Notes under the pieces: generated by a model | The model's database searches: none | Told to the model about the DNA's origin: nothing | Seen by the model: the letters and a program-made list of their open reading frames with translations, nothing else | DNA from: JAEUMY01 sp033764435 | Lineage (GTDB): Bacteria; Pseudomonadota; Gammaproteobacteria; Burkholderiales; Usitatibacteraceae | Assembly: GCA_033764435.1 (NCBI GenBank) | Contig: JANRIX010000066.1 | Coordinates: forward strand, 1 to 64,000 | Direction: 5' to 3' | Length of the DNA stretch: 64,000 nt | Shown: positions 1 through 6,957 of the stretch, piece after piece | Position numbering within the stretch: position 1 is the stretch's first letter | Layout: each line of letters begins with the position of its first letter | Program-made: the position numbers and the translations under genes

Positions 1-130
1 TCTGAATCGATCCATCTGGCAGGAAGCGACGAAAAGTGCGCTTGCCGTCGAATTGGAATTCATGCTCCTGCAGCCTTTTTACGACAGCAGTCTGAAGTGC
101 TTTACTGAATGTGCGAGATACTTCGGACAT
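1..130 (-). CDS. Partial small protein, possibly DUF4304-like (second cassette gene)
   Basis: An open frame starts at the ATG at 130-128 and runs off the left edge, giving 43 residues that begin MSEVSRTFSKALQTAVVK and contain EHEFQFDGKRTFRRF. The pattern of an N-terminal helix followed by a short charged strand resembles the start of DUF4304 proteins, but so little is visible that this is only a guess. The ATG lies three bases after the core site GTTAGCG of the attC-like element at 134-199. That tight spacing is typical of a gene cassette in an integron array. Direction matches the gene at 194-664, so both would be read from a promoter further right. Function unknown. Confidence 0.5.
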   Translation of the reverse strand, partial: MSEVSRTFSKALQTAVVKRLQEHEFQFDGKRTFRRFLPDGSIQ

Positions 131-133
131 GAG

Positions 134-199
134 CGCTAACGACCTAGCTGTGCGGACGGACGCCGCAGACGGCCGGTCCGAACGAGCGCGTTGTTAAAC
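134..199 (-). other. attC-like recombination site (66 bp)
   Basis: On the minus strand the element begins with GTTTAAC (193-199, fits RYYYAAC and contains the TAA stop of the preceding gene) and ends with GTTAGCG (134-140, close to GTTRRRY). Between them lies an imperfect palindrome: outer stem CGGAC/GTCCG, a two-base bulge, inner stem GCCG/CGGC and a TCTG loop. The length is in the attC range. GTTTAAC is the exact reverse complement of GTTAAAC at the upstream edge of the same unit (681-687). That is what is expected if both came from one circular cassette. The last core position deviates from consensus. Confidence 0.6.
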
Positions 200-664
200 A
201 TCGTCCTCTTCGAATCGGCATGCATTGCTGGGAGTAAGTACGATCTTGCCGCGGCCACTACGACGCTTATTGCCGTGTGGCGCCGATAATTTCCACTGCA
301 AGGGAAAGATATCATCCAGCGGTAGTCCGAAGACAGTTTCCATTTGCCTCCGCCATTCATCGACTGCGATGACGCGCGGCTCCAGGTCACACAACTCGTT
401 GCGAAGAAAGGTCATCGGAAACCGATATTCGCCGTCGAAGATCTCGACGCAGCCTGGCCGCACGACTCCTGATGTAGTGCGTAACTCCATTCCGAGGTGA
501 TAGAGCTCGCCGTTGTTGGGAACCCTCGCCTTGCACACGGGACGGACATACGTTTCGTCAAATTGTGTCTCGTCCATCACGTACTCCCAAATGGGAAACA
601 CCGCCATGTCGATCGGGCTCAAATCACTCGCAGGCTTTCGCGTGTCTTTCGTAGGTGTCTCCAT
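194..664 (-). CDS. Cassette-borne hypothetical protein, 156 aa
   Basis: I do not recognise this family. The 156-residue product (start METPTKDTRKP) has no signal peptide or membrane segment. It is acidic to neutral, has aromatic-rich stretches (MAVFPIWEYVMDETQFDETY) and ends in a basic patch (GNKRRSGRGK) followed by acidic residues. The gene fills a unit bounded on the right by GTTAAAC (681-687, minus) and on the left by an attC-like site whose first core overlaps its stop codon. It therefore has the layout of a single-gene integron cassette of about 547 bp. No promoter of its own is evident and the ribosome-binding site is weak, which also fits a cassette read from outside. Confidence 0.65.
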   Translation of the reverse strand: METPTKDTRKPASDLSPIDMAVFPIWEYVMDETQFDETYVRPVCKARVPNNGELYHLGMELRTTSGVVRPGCVEIFDGEYRFPMTFLRNELCDLEPRVIAVDEWRRQMETVFGLPLDDIFPLQWKLSAPHGNKRRSGRGKIVLTPSNACRFEEDDV

Positions 665-680
665 GGCGCCTATTGATGGT

Positions 681-962
681 GTTTAACTAGATTTATCCCG
701 CAAGCACGCGTGATAACAACCCCAAACGCGGGTTATCAACCCAACGGAATCGGAATCCAAGCTGTTGATTGATAGGCAAATTATTTACCCAGTGTTGAGT
801 TTGGTTGACATTAACAAGACGCGTGGCCAAACGAGCCTGCATTGCAGACATTCTAGTCAGTGAATCGAGCCAGAACCGCAGGCTTTGCTTGCTTTGCAGT
901 TTAAGTTCACGACACGTAAAGGCGCAACGGACTGCCAGCGACTTAAGCATCTTCCAGCTCGC
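681..962 (-). other. attI-like upstream segment, copy A
   Basis: This gene-free segment ends (minus strand) with a palindromic GATAACCC/GGGTTGTTATC pair, a conserved CGTG-rich block and the core site GTTAAAC, directly before the cassette gene at 664. It is recognisably similar, though diverged, to 4564-4858. Both copies sit immediately downstream of a LytTR-domain C-terminus and both end at a GTTRRRY core. By analogy these could be integron attachment (attI) sites, but no integrase gene flanks either copy. The alternative is an ancient duplicated intergenic region that happens to have been a cassette target. Confidence 0.4.
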
Positions 963-1172
963 TCATATCATCCTGAAGTGATGCAAAAACGTCCTGCTCA
1001 CCGGCAGCACCTCGGGTCGATGATTGGGGTGAACATCCGCCGTCTCGTTCGCCCCGCGCACGACATGGCGGATGGCATCGAGGTTGACGAGCACGTGGCG
1101 GTGCACCTGCAGCAATGCCTCGGGATCAAGCCGCAAGAGCAACTCTTGTCGATCAACCGGCGAGCAGCGCAA
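963..1172 (-). pseudogene. Remnant of a LytTR-type response regulator (C-terminus only)
   Basis: About 60 codons encode a close match to the last part of the LytR protein at 4859-5647: LDPEALLQVHRHVLVNLDAI, VVRGANETADVH and RPEVLPVSRTFLHHFRM are shared with small changes. The receiver domain and the first half of the DNA-binding domain are missing, and no start or ribosome-binding site precedes it in frame, so this is read as a decayed paralogue. Divergence from the intact copy is substantial, so the duplication is old. It lies 76 bp downstream of the alpha/beta hydrolase stop. Confidence 0.75.
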
Positions 1173-1248
1173 CCTTCCAGCTGACCACGCCTGTTGTCAG
1201 AAGTGTCAGCCACGCCGAACCATGAAATGTCACCGGGTGCATTCAGTC

Positions 1249-2823
1249 TTACTCCACCACAAACATCGGCTTGACCTGCGTGAGGCAACTGCTGCCGGGC
1301 GCCTGCTGCGGCTTCGCAAGGAAGTCGGTGGCGATCTGGATCACACAGCCTGTGGCCGGCATCCCGCCCGGCGGGAAGAACGAGCCATGGCCGAGGCCGG
1401 GAAAGGTGTAGACATAGGCGCGCTTCAGGTTTCGGGCCACCGCTTCACCGTACGGCTGGGGCGTGACCGGGTCGTAGCTGCCGTTCAACACCAGGGTGGG
1501 GATCTCGGTGTTCTCGTAGGCAAAGGGGGGCTTGCGGTCGGCCTCGAGAATGGAGCAGACCTTTGCCACCGCCTCGCCTTCGCGGGCGCCCCAGGCGGCG
1601 AGTTGCGGATACGCTGGTGGCAGGGCCTGGTCGGGCGCCGTTCGCACCGACTTCGCCCGCACGCAGACCACGCTGTGGTACATGCCCTTGGCGCTGCCGT
1701 CACTGCTCTCCAGGTCTGAGGACAGGTTCTCCGCAACCCAGTCAAACTTTCCCTGGCTGGCGGCATGGATGAACTTGGGGATGGACGTGCCGCGGGCCGA
1801 GTTGCCGGAATAGGGGCGGGCCATGAACGGCACCAGGGCCGAGACGAATGCGTTGCCATCGACTTGGGTGACGAACTTCTGCTTGCTCAGCGGCGAAGTT
1901 AACGTCAGGGCAACCGGCTTGCGGTTGAGCTGATCGACAATGGTCAGAAACGTCTGCTCGATATTGGGATAGGCCCGGCTGCACGAAAGGTCCTGCGCAC
2001 AGGCATGGAACAGGTTGCGCAGCGCGAAGCTCATCGCGTGGCCACCCGCCAGGTTGAAATCAATGTCCGCACGGACGACGCCATCGATGATCACGCTGCG
2101 GAGCTTGGCCTTGTGCTTGTTCGCCTGGGCGATGACGTATTGCCCGAGCAACGTGCCGTAGGAGACGCCGTAGTAGTTGAATGTCCGGTAACCCAGGGTC
2201 TCCGCGACGAAGTAAACATCCGCCGCGTTCTCGATGGTGTTGAAGGCGCCAAGGTTGATGCCCTGCGCCTTGAAGCGATCCTGGCAGGTCTTGAACCAGC
2301 CCGGGTCGGTGTAGGCCATCTCGCCCTTGGCGACGGCGATGTTCCGGGCGTCGTATTCCGGGCAGGACAAGAAAGGCTTGGAAAAGCGCGTGCCCCGCTC
2401 CTCGACAAACACCAGGTCGCGGCTCTTCAGCACCGCCTGAAGCTCGGGGAAGATGGGCAAGGCCTTGTCGACGATCACGCCAATCGTGGAATCACCCGGG
2501 CCGCCCTGCTCTACAAACAGGGGATCGGCAGCCGGGCTCTTGCCGGTGCTGCGCATGCGCACCACCGCAAGCTGGATGCTGCGCCCCTTGGGCAGTGCGT
2601 GCTGCTCCGGAACCGTGACGAATCCGCAATCCGACTTGGCCACGAATTCAGCGGGCAGCTCGAAGCGCTTGCAGTCGACGGTTTGCCAGGCTTTGCCGAA
2701 TTTGGAATTGGCTGGCACCGCGGCATGAACAGCGCTGCCGCTGGCGATCAACAACCCCGCCATGAGCAGCGTTGTGGTGATCTGCATGCCCAAGCCTGCT
2801 TTCCGGCACGAAATGCTTTTCAT
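1249..2823 (-). CDS. Secreted alpha/beta hydrolase, tripeptidyl-aminopeptidase-like
   Basis: A 524-residue exported hydrolase of the type with a TAP-like C-terminal domain. Residues 1-35 form a signal peptide ending in AVHA; the better start may be the second Met at residue 13. The oxyanion-hole strand is VEQGGPG (about 104-110). The nucleophile elbow is GVSYG with Ser221, the acid is probably Asp451 in GSYDPVTP, and the base is His479 in GLGHG. Several cysteines (51, 66, 154, 180, 275, 281) could form disulfides in the periplasm. Family members release short peptides or cleave esters; the substrate is not evident. The TraB-like gene ends 34 bp upstream on the same strand, so the two may be cotranscribed. 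Confidence 0.85.
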   Translation of the reverse strand: MKSISCRKAGLGMQITTTLLMAGLLIASGSAVHAAVPANSKFGKAWQTVDCKRFELPAEFVAKSDCGFVTVPEQHALPKGRSIQLAVVRMRSTGKSPAADPLFVEQGGPGDSTIGVIVDKALPIFPELQAVLKSRDLVFVEERGTRFSKPFLSCPEYDARNIAVAKGEMAYTDPGWFKTCQDRFKAQGINLGAFNTIENAADVYFVAETLGYRTFNYYGVSYGTLLGQYVIAQANKHKAKLRSVIIDGVVRADIDFNLAGGHAMSFALRNLFHACAQDLSCSRAYPNIEQTFLTIVDQLNRKPVALTLTSPLSKQKFVTQVDGNAFVSALVPFMARPYSGNSARGTSIPKFIHAASQGKFDWVAENLSSDLESSDGSAKGMYHSVVCVRAKSVRTAPDQALPPAYPQLAAWGAREGEAVAKVCSILEADRKPPFAYENTEIPTLVLNGSYDPVTPQPYGEAVARNLKRAYVYTFPGLGHGSFFPPGGMPATGCVIQIATDFLAKPQQAPGSSCLTQVKPMFVVE

Positions 2824-2857
2824 CTTGATGCGCTCCCGTTGCTGTCAAATTCAGTCA

Positions 2858-4051
2858 TCACTTGCCGACACCGCGCAGTTTGCCTTCGATGTGCTGGGGC
2901 GCCTCAATGGTGCGCAACCACTTCACCGAGCCAACCGACCATTTCGGGTCCAGCTTGCGCAATTCCGCCACCAGCCCCGGCAGGTGTGCCGCGCCATAGG
3001 TGATGAAAATCTTGTCGTCCGTCGACTGCATGATCCGCTGCGCCAGGGCGCGGTTGCGGAAGTCCAGGATCACCGGCTCCATCTTTCCGGGTGGGCTGTC
3101 TTCAGCGGGTTGGTTGAGCGAGAAGAGCCCCCGGCAAGTAATGCCGCCCAGCTGCTTCTGCGAGGCACTCCCGTTCTTCAACCATTCAACCACTTTCAGC
3201 ATGAACGCATTGTCGTCCGCTGCCGGCTTGGGCTGAAAGTCGGTGGCATGCGCCTTGGCAAAGGCCGGATTCTCGCGCATCAGGCGCTCGTACTCCGCCT
3301 TGAGCTCCAGGGCATCGACGTCGGCCACCAGGTGGCGCTTCGGATGCTCGGCCTTGTCGGCTTCCAGCAGGCCGAAATAATCGAGCTGGAACTTCAACCC
3401 GCACACTTCGCCGATGGATTTGTAGGTCCCGCTCAGGTCGCTGCCGCCCACGAGTTCATGCGACAGCTTTTCAAAGAAGGCCTTCGACTCAGGCGTGGGG
3501 GTCTGCACGCCTTCGTACCAGCTCACGTAGCCCTCCGACAATGCTTTCTCCAGATCGAAAATGACCGCCTGGTAAAAGCGCTCCGAGCCGATGTGCTGCA
3601 TGCCCTGGAACACGACGCGCTTCGAGCCATTCGTCAGCGACACCTGCGGCACCACGGCCGGCCGGGTGTCGGTGACGACCATCAGGTAGTAGAACGGCGC
3701 CGCGACCAAAACCCCGAGGATGAACGTCCAGCCCAGCCAGGCGCGCCACCAGACTGCGGCGAACGGTCGCCCCGCAGCACCGGCAAAGAATCGCCGGATG
3801 ACCCACGCGCTCGCGGCGGCCAGCACCACCGCGAGGAGCACCAGCCCCGCGAGCAGGCCGTAACCCCACCCAAGAAGGATGGGCAGCCCGAGCACGAACG
3901 CGGCCACCAGCACAAACCAGGCAATCGCCTGCAGGCGGATGCGCCAGAGTGGTGGAGGCGAAGTAGTGGAGGTGGTGAGAGAAGGTGATGTGTTCGATGG
4001 TGATGTCACGTTTGCGCTCTTTGTTGGTAACTGATCGAGTTGGTTGAACAA
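2858..4051 (-). CDS. TraB/GumN-like domain membrane protein
   Basis: The N-terminus (residues 1-35) is Ser/Thr-rich, followed by hydrophobic segments at about 42-62, 64-86 and 103-126. The remainder carries TraB/PrgY/GumN signatures: GMQHIG (150-155) followed by FYQAV and WYEGV (178-182), and near the C-terminus YGAAHLPG. In this superfamily the conserved His and Glu residues are thought to form a metal-dependent active site; here the soluble domain would sit outside or beneath the membrane after the helices. The start used is a TTG at 4051; a downstream GTG is possible because the first 35 residues are low complexity. It probably forms an operon with the hydrolase that follows. Substrate unknown. 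Confidence 0.7.
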   Translation of the reverse strand: MFNQLDQLPTKSANVTSPSNTSPSLTTSTTSPPPLWRIRLQAIAWFVLVAAFVLGLPILLGWGYGLLAGLVLLAVVLAAASAWVIRRFFAGAAGRPFAAVWWRAWLGWTFILGVLVAAPFYYLMVVTDTRPAVVPQVSLTNGSKRVVFQGMQHIGSERFYQAVIFDLEKALSEGYVSWYEGVQTPTPESKAFFEKLSHELVGGSDLSGTYKSIGEVCGLKFQLDYFGLLEADKAEHPKRHLVADVDALELKAEYERLMRENPAFAKAHATDFQPKPAADDNAFMLKVVEWLKNGSASQKQLGGITCRGLFSLNQPAEDSPPGKMEPVILDFRNRALAQRIMQSTDDKIFITYGAAHLPGLVAELRKLDPKWSVGSVKWLRTIEAPQHIEGKLRGVGK

Positions 4052-4069
4052 ATGGCGGTCAGCGATACG

Positions 4070-4123
4070 GCCTAACAGTTGAGTCAGGCGACATCTTGGA
4101 CATCATTCCGGAGCGTTTGAGGC
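4070..4123 (-). other. Decayed attC-like element after the SnoaL gene
   Basis: On the minus strand this 54-bp stretch runs from GCCTCAAAC (overlapping the gene end) through GCCTGACTCAACT to the core GTTAGGC at 4070-4076. GTTAGGC is identical to the core at the other side of the gene (4564-4570), so the SnoaL gene is bracketed by the same 7-mer 494 bp apart. The internal palindrome expected of attC is poor and the first core has an insertion, so the site is probably inactive or a chance match. Confidence 0.35.
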
Positions 4124-4546
4124 GTGGAACGCGATTACACGCCAAGCTGAATTGGCAAGCCTATACACCTTCGTGAAGTACCACTGCTCCTTTGCAGAGC
4201 GATTGCCAAAGACCCGAGCGCGATTAATCTTGCCAGTTACAACAGCGATGGTTCCTTCGACTCTCGCACTCACGTCGGTGCTTTCGTAAGCGGTGAACTT
4301 CACCGGAACGGACTGCCACATCTTCAGAGCATCCGCTTTGCCAAGTGGCGACATGCCAGGAACGACGATGCTAACGTCGTCCGCCCACAACGCATCGAGC
4401 GAAGCCGTATCAGACTGCAAATGAGCCCGGTTCCAGATACTCTCGAAATTTTGGCCGTCAAACGGGACTGATGTCTGCGCTTGCGCAGCTGCGGCAAGAA
4501 AGCCACTTATGAAAAGCACCGCGATGGATCGTGCACGTTGGTTCAT
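4103..4546 (-). CDS. Exported SnoaL/NTF2-fold (DUF4440-like) protein
   Basis: The start at 4546 is preferred over upstream codons because AGGAGA precedes it at good spacing and it gives a signal peptide (MNQRARSIAVLFISGFLAAAAQAQ). The mature part has the pattern of a small cone-shaped NTF2-like fold: FESIWNRAHLQSDTASLDALWADDVSIVVPG, a central strand with VEGTIAVVTGKINRAR, and WYFTKVYRLANSAWRVIAFH at the end. Such proteins often bind small hydrophobic ligands or act as ketosteroid-isomerase-like enzymes; no catalytic set can be named here. Identical GTTAGGC cores on both sides suggest it entered as an integron cassette. Confidence 0.75.
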   Translation of the reverse strand: MNQRARSIAVLFISGFLAAAAQAQTSVPFDGQNFESIWNRAHLQSDTASLDALWADDVSIVVPGMSPLGKADALKMWQSVPVKFTAYESTDVSARVEGTIAVVTGKINRARVFGNRSAKEQWYFTKVYRLANSAWRVIAFHASNAPE

Positions 4547-4563
4547 TGCGCTGGTCTCCTGTA

Positions 4564-4858
4564 GCCTAACTGGATTGATCCCGCAGACACGCGGCATAAC
4601 AACCCAGCACACGGGTTATCAGCGCATCGATATTTGCGAGCAACGGGTTGATTGATCGGGACATGATTGCTGTGCTATCGCGCGAAAGCGACACCAACAA
4701 GCCGCGCGTTCAAGGCGCAACGCATTCTAGTATTTGCAGTGAGTGAATCCGAGCCAGACCGAATCCATGGCGCGTAGCGCAGTGTAGGTTTGCAGCGCGG
4801 AAACCCGCAAGCTTGAAGCCCACATCCAGCCCGTCAATCGCCAGACCGCACGCTCAGG
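4564..4858 (-). other. attI-like upstream segment, copy B
   Basis: This is the partner of 681-962. It lies between the stop of lytR and the SnoaL gene. On the minus strand it carries GATAACCC/GGGTTGTTATG, then a block like that of copy A (CGCGTGTCTGCGGGAT), and ends at GTTAGGC (4564-4570), a perfect GTTRRRY core, 18 bp before the gene start. No open frame of note is seen on either strand. Leftward readthrough from lytSR could drive the cassette-like gene. Whether it is a true attI or a secondary target is open. Confidence 0.4.
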
Positions 4859-5647
4859 TCACATCATCCTGAAGTGATGCAAGAACGTTCGGCTGACCGG
4901 CAACACCTCGGGGCGATGCTTGAGATGAATATCCGCCGTCTCGTTGGCGCCACGCACGACATGGCTGATGGCTTCGAGGCTCACCAGCACGGAGCGGTGG
5001 ACCTGCAGGAACGCCTCGGGGTCGAGCTGCGGAAGCAGTTCCTTCAGCGGTGTGCGGATCAGGCCCTCGGCAGGCTTGCCTTCCGCCGTGTGCCACGCGA
5101 CCAGGGTGTACTTGTCCTCGGCGCGGAAGAAATCGATCTCGTCTGCCTTGACGAGCTTCAGGTTCTGCCCGACCGACACTTTGAACCAGCGAATATTCGC
5201 GTTGCTCGCAGGTGTGGCGCCCCCGGCCATGCGCGCGGCCAGTTGTTCGAGCAACGCCTCCGGCAGGGGCGCGGGCTCGGTGCGCTGCACGCGATCCTTC
5301 AGCCGGCGCACGGTGTCGTTGAGGCGGGCGACCTCAACGGGCTTCACGAGGTAGTCGACCGCGCCCTGGTCGAAAGCCTGCAAAGCGTACTGGTCGAAAG
5401 CGGTGACGAATACGATGTGAGCGCGGCGACCGATGAAGCGCGCGGCCTCGATGCCGGAGAGGCCGGGCATGTGGATGTCGAGGAAGCAGACATCCGGCTT
5501 CTGCGCTTCATAGGCCTCCACCGCAAGGCGGCCGTTCTTCACTTCGGCGATGACCTGCAGCTCGGGCCATGCCTGGCCGAGCAGGCGGATCAACGACTCG
5601 CGCAGCAGCGGTTCGTCATCAGCAATGAGTGCGGTCGGTGCATTCAT
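4859..5647 (-). CDS. LytR/AlgR-family response regulator
   Basis: The 262-residue protein has an N-terminal receiver domain (about 1-120; acidic pair D10-D11, phosphoacceptor Asp57 in FLDIHMPG, Lys near 106 in YLVKPV) and a C-terminal LytTR DNA-binding domain (about 160-262; VDRxF-type core replaced by FFRAEDKYTLV, then LKELLPQLDPEAFLQVHRSVLV). LytTR proteins bind paired direct repeats in promoters. The start overlaps the stop of the kinase gene by 4 bp (ATGA), so the two are translationally coupled. It is the probable ligand of the direct repeats at 6840-6868. A decayed C-terminal copy lies at 963-1172. Confidence 0.9.
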   Translation of the reverse strand: MNAPTALIADDEPLLRESLIRLLGQAWPELQVIAEVKNGRLAVEAYEAQKPDVCFLDIHMPGLSGIEAARFIGRRAHIVFVTAFDQYALQAFDQGAVDYLVKPVEVARLNDTVRRLKDRVQRTEPAPLPEALLEQLAARMAGGATPASNANIRWFKVSVGQNLKLVKADEIDFFRAEDKYTLVAWHTAEGKPAEGLIRTPLKELLPQLDPEAFLQVHRSVLVSLEAISHVVRGANETADIHLKHRPEVLPVSRTFLHHFRMM

Positions 5648-6738
5648 TGCGCCACCTTGCGTGCGGGGAAGTCCAGTTCTGCCGAGACGCCGTGCGGCGT
5701 GATCGGCACGAGCCTGAGCGACGCGTCGCCACCAAAGGCGAGCTGGAGTCGCTCGCGCAGGTTGGGAAGCCCGGTGCCTTCCGCCGTGGCCCCCGCAGGC
5801 AGCCCCCGGCCGGTGTCGCGCACCTGCACGCAGCAGCGGCCATTGCTGGTGCAGCAGGCGCGGATGTCGATGCTGCCGCCTTCTTCCGATGGATCGATGC
5901 CGTGGCGCATGGCATTTTCCACGAGCGTGAGGAGCGCCATGGGCGGGAAGGCGAGATCGCGCGCGCCGTCATCGGCATCGAGCGAAAACTGCAGGCGGTC
6001 GGGCATCCGCATGTGCATGACTTCGAGATAGGCGCGCACCAGATCCAGCTCCTGGCCCAGCGTGGCGGCCGGGTCCTTGAGCCGCGGCACGGCGGCGCGA
6101 AGGTAGGCGATAAGGCTGTCCAGCACCTGCGGCGCGCGCGGGGACCCGGTGATGACCAGCTCGCGAATATTCGCAAGCGTGTTGAACAGAAAGTGCGGCT
6201 CGACCTGCGCCTGCAAAAGCCGCATGCGCGCATCCAGCGCCTTGCGCTCCAGCTCGCTCTTTTCCAGATCGAAGGCCAGCGCCTGATTGCGCGCTTCGTC
6301 CTTAATCTGGCGGAAGAGGGCGGCGACGCTGATCCACGGGCCCACCAGCAGGCCGAACATGGTCATGCTGAACCAGCCAGTGAGGATCTGTCTGTTGCTC
6401 CACCAGAGTGATTCGGTGCCAAGGGTGATCGTGTAGGCGGCGAATGCGGCGAAAGGGGTGATCAGCGCTACGCCCAGCACCTGCAACGCCCAGCGCGCCA
6501 TCCAGGATGGAATACGGCGCGGCCAGGTCTCCAGGAGGCCGTACATCAGCAGCAGGGAGAAGGCAATGATGGGAAGGCGGGCGACGAGCATCCAGACCGG
6601 CGCTTCCCACGCCCCGATCAGGAGAATGAAGAAGATGGCACAGGTGATGAGCACGACCTTCACCCGGCGCCACGCGAATATTCGCGAGAGTGTGCCGGGC
6701 GCTCGGATGGTGGCGTTGGGGGCGGGGATGGATGACAT
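5644..6738 (-). CDS. LytS-type membrane sensor histidine kinase
   Basis: The start at 6738 (MSSIPAPNATIR) is chosen over a longer frame because the extra 33 residues look non-coding. The N-terminal 150 residues contain four likely membrane helices (VVLITCAIFFILLIG; MLVARLPIIAFSLLL; ALQVLGVALITPFAAFAAYT; MTMFGLLVGPWISVAAL). A coiled segment leads to the His_kinase motif EPHFLFNTLANI with His182 as the phosphorylation site, then an HATPase domain with LVENAMRH (N box) and DTGRGLP (G box). No separate periplasmic sensor domain is present, so the signal is probably sensed in the membrane. It is the partner of the regulator encoded next to it. Confidence 0.9.
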   Translation of the reverse strand: MSSIPAPNATIRAPGTLSRIFAWRRVKVVLITCAIFFILLIGAWEAPVWMLVARLPIIAFSLLLMYGLLETWPRRIPSWMARWALQVLGVALITPFAAFAAYTITLGTESLWWSNRQILTGWFSMTMFGLLVGPWISVAALFRQIKDEARNQALAFDLEKSELERKALDARMRLLQAQVEPHFLFNTLANIRELVITGSPRAPQVLDSLIAYLRAAVPRLKDPAATLGQELDLVRAYLEVMHMRMPDRLQFSLDADDGARDLAFPPMALLTLVENAMRHGIDPSEEGGSIDIRACCTSNGRCCVQVRDTGRGLPAGATAEGTGLPNLRERLQLAFGGDASLRLVPITPHGVSAELDFPARKVAQ

Positions 6739-6839
6739 GGCTGCCACGATACCAGTGCGGATTGCGTCGGCAAAATCGTCAGCGCGGGTTTGGCGAAGCG
6801 GCTTCACTCTGACGGGGAATGCAGGTCGGCACCCCAAAT

Positions 6840-6868
6840 CGTGGCTCGTCGCCGCGGACCGTGGCTCG
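6840..6868. promoter_or_regulatory. Candidate LytTR operator (paired direct repeat)
   Basis: CGTGGCTCG occurs exactly twice, at 6840-6848 and 6860-6868, with an 11-bp gap, giving a 20-bp period (two helical turns). Paired 9-10-bp direct repeats with 11-13-bp gaps are the usual target of LytTR regulators. The pair lies in the divergent region between lytS (starts 6738, minus) and the rhodanese gene (starts 6958, plus), about 100 bp from either start. Binding by the neighbouring LytR is an inference. Confidence 0.45.
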
Positions 6869-6957
6869 CGCCGGTTGGGCTACTTCCGGTCGGAACGGGG
6901 TGTTTCTGCCTGTGAAACGGGGCGACATTTGCCCCACATTTTGACTCGGAGGTCCCC

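Noticed and set aside
2005..3988. Long plus-strand open frames (2005-3003 and 2762-3988)
   Set aside because: They lie antisense to the alpha/beta hydrolase and TraB-like genes, which have clear family motifs. Long antisense frames are common in GC-rich DNA.
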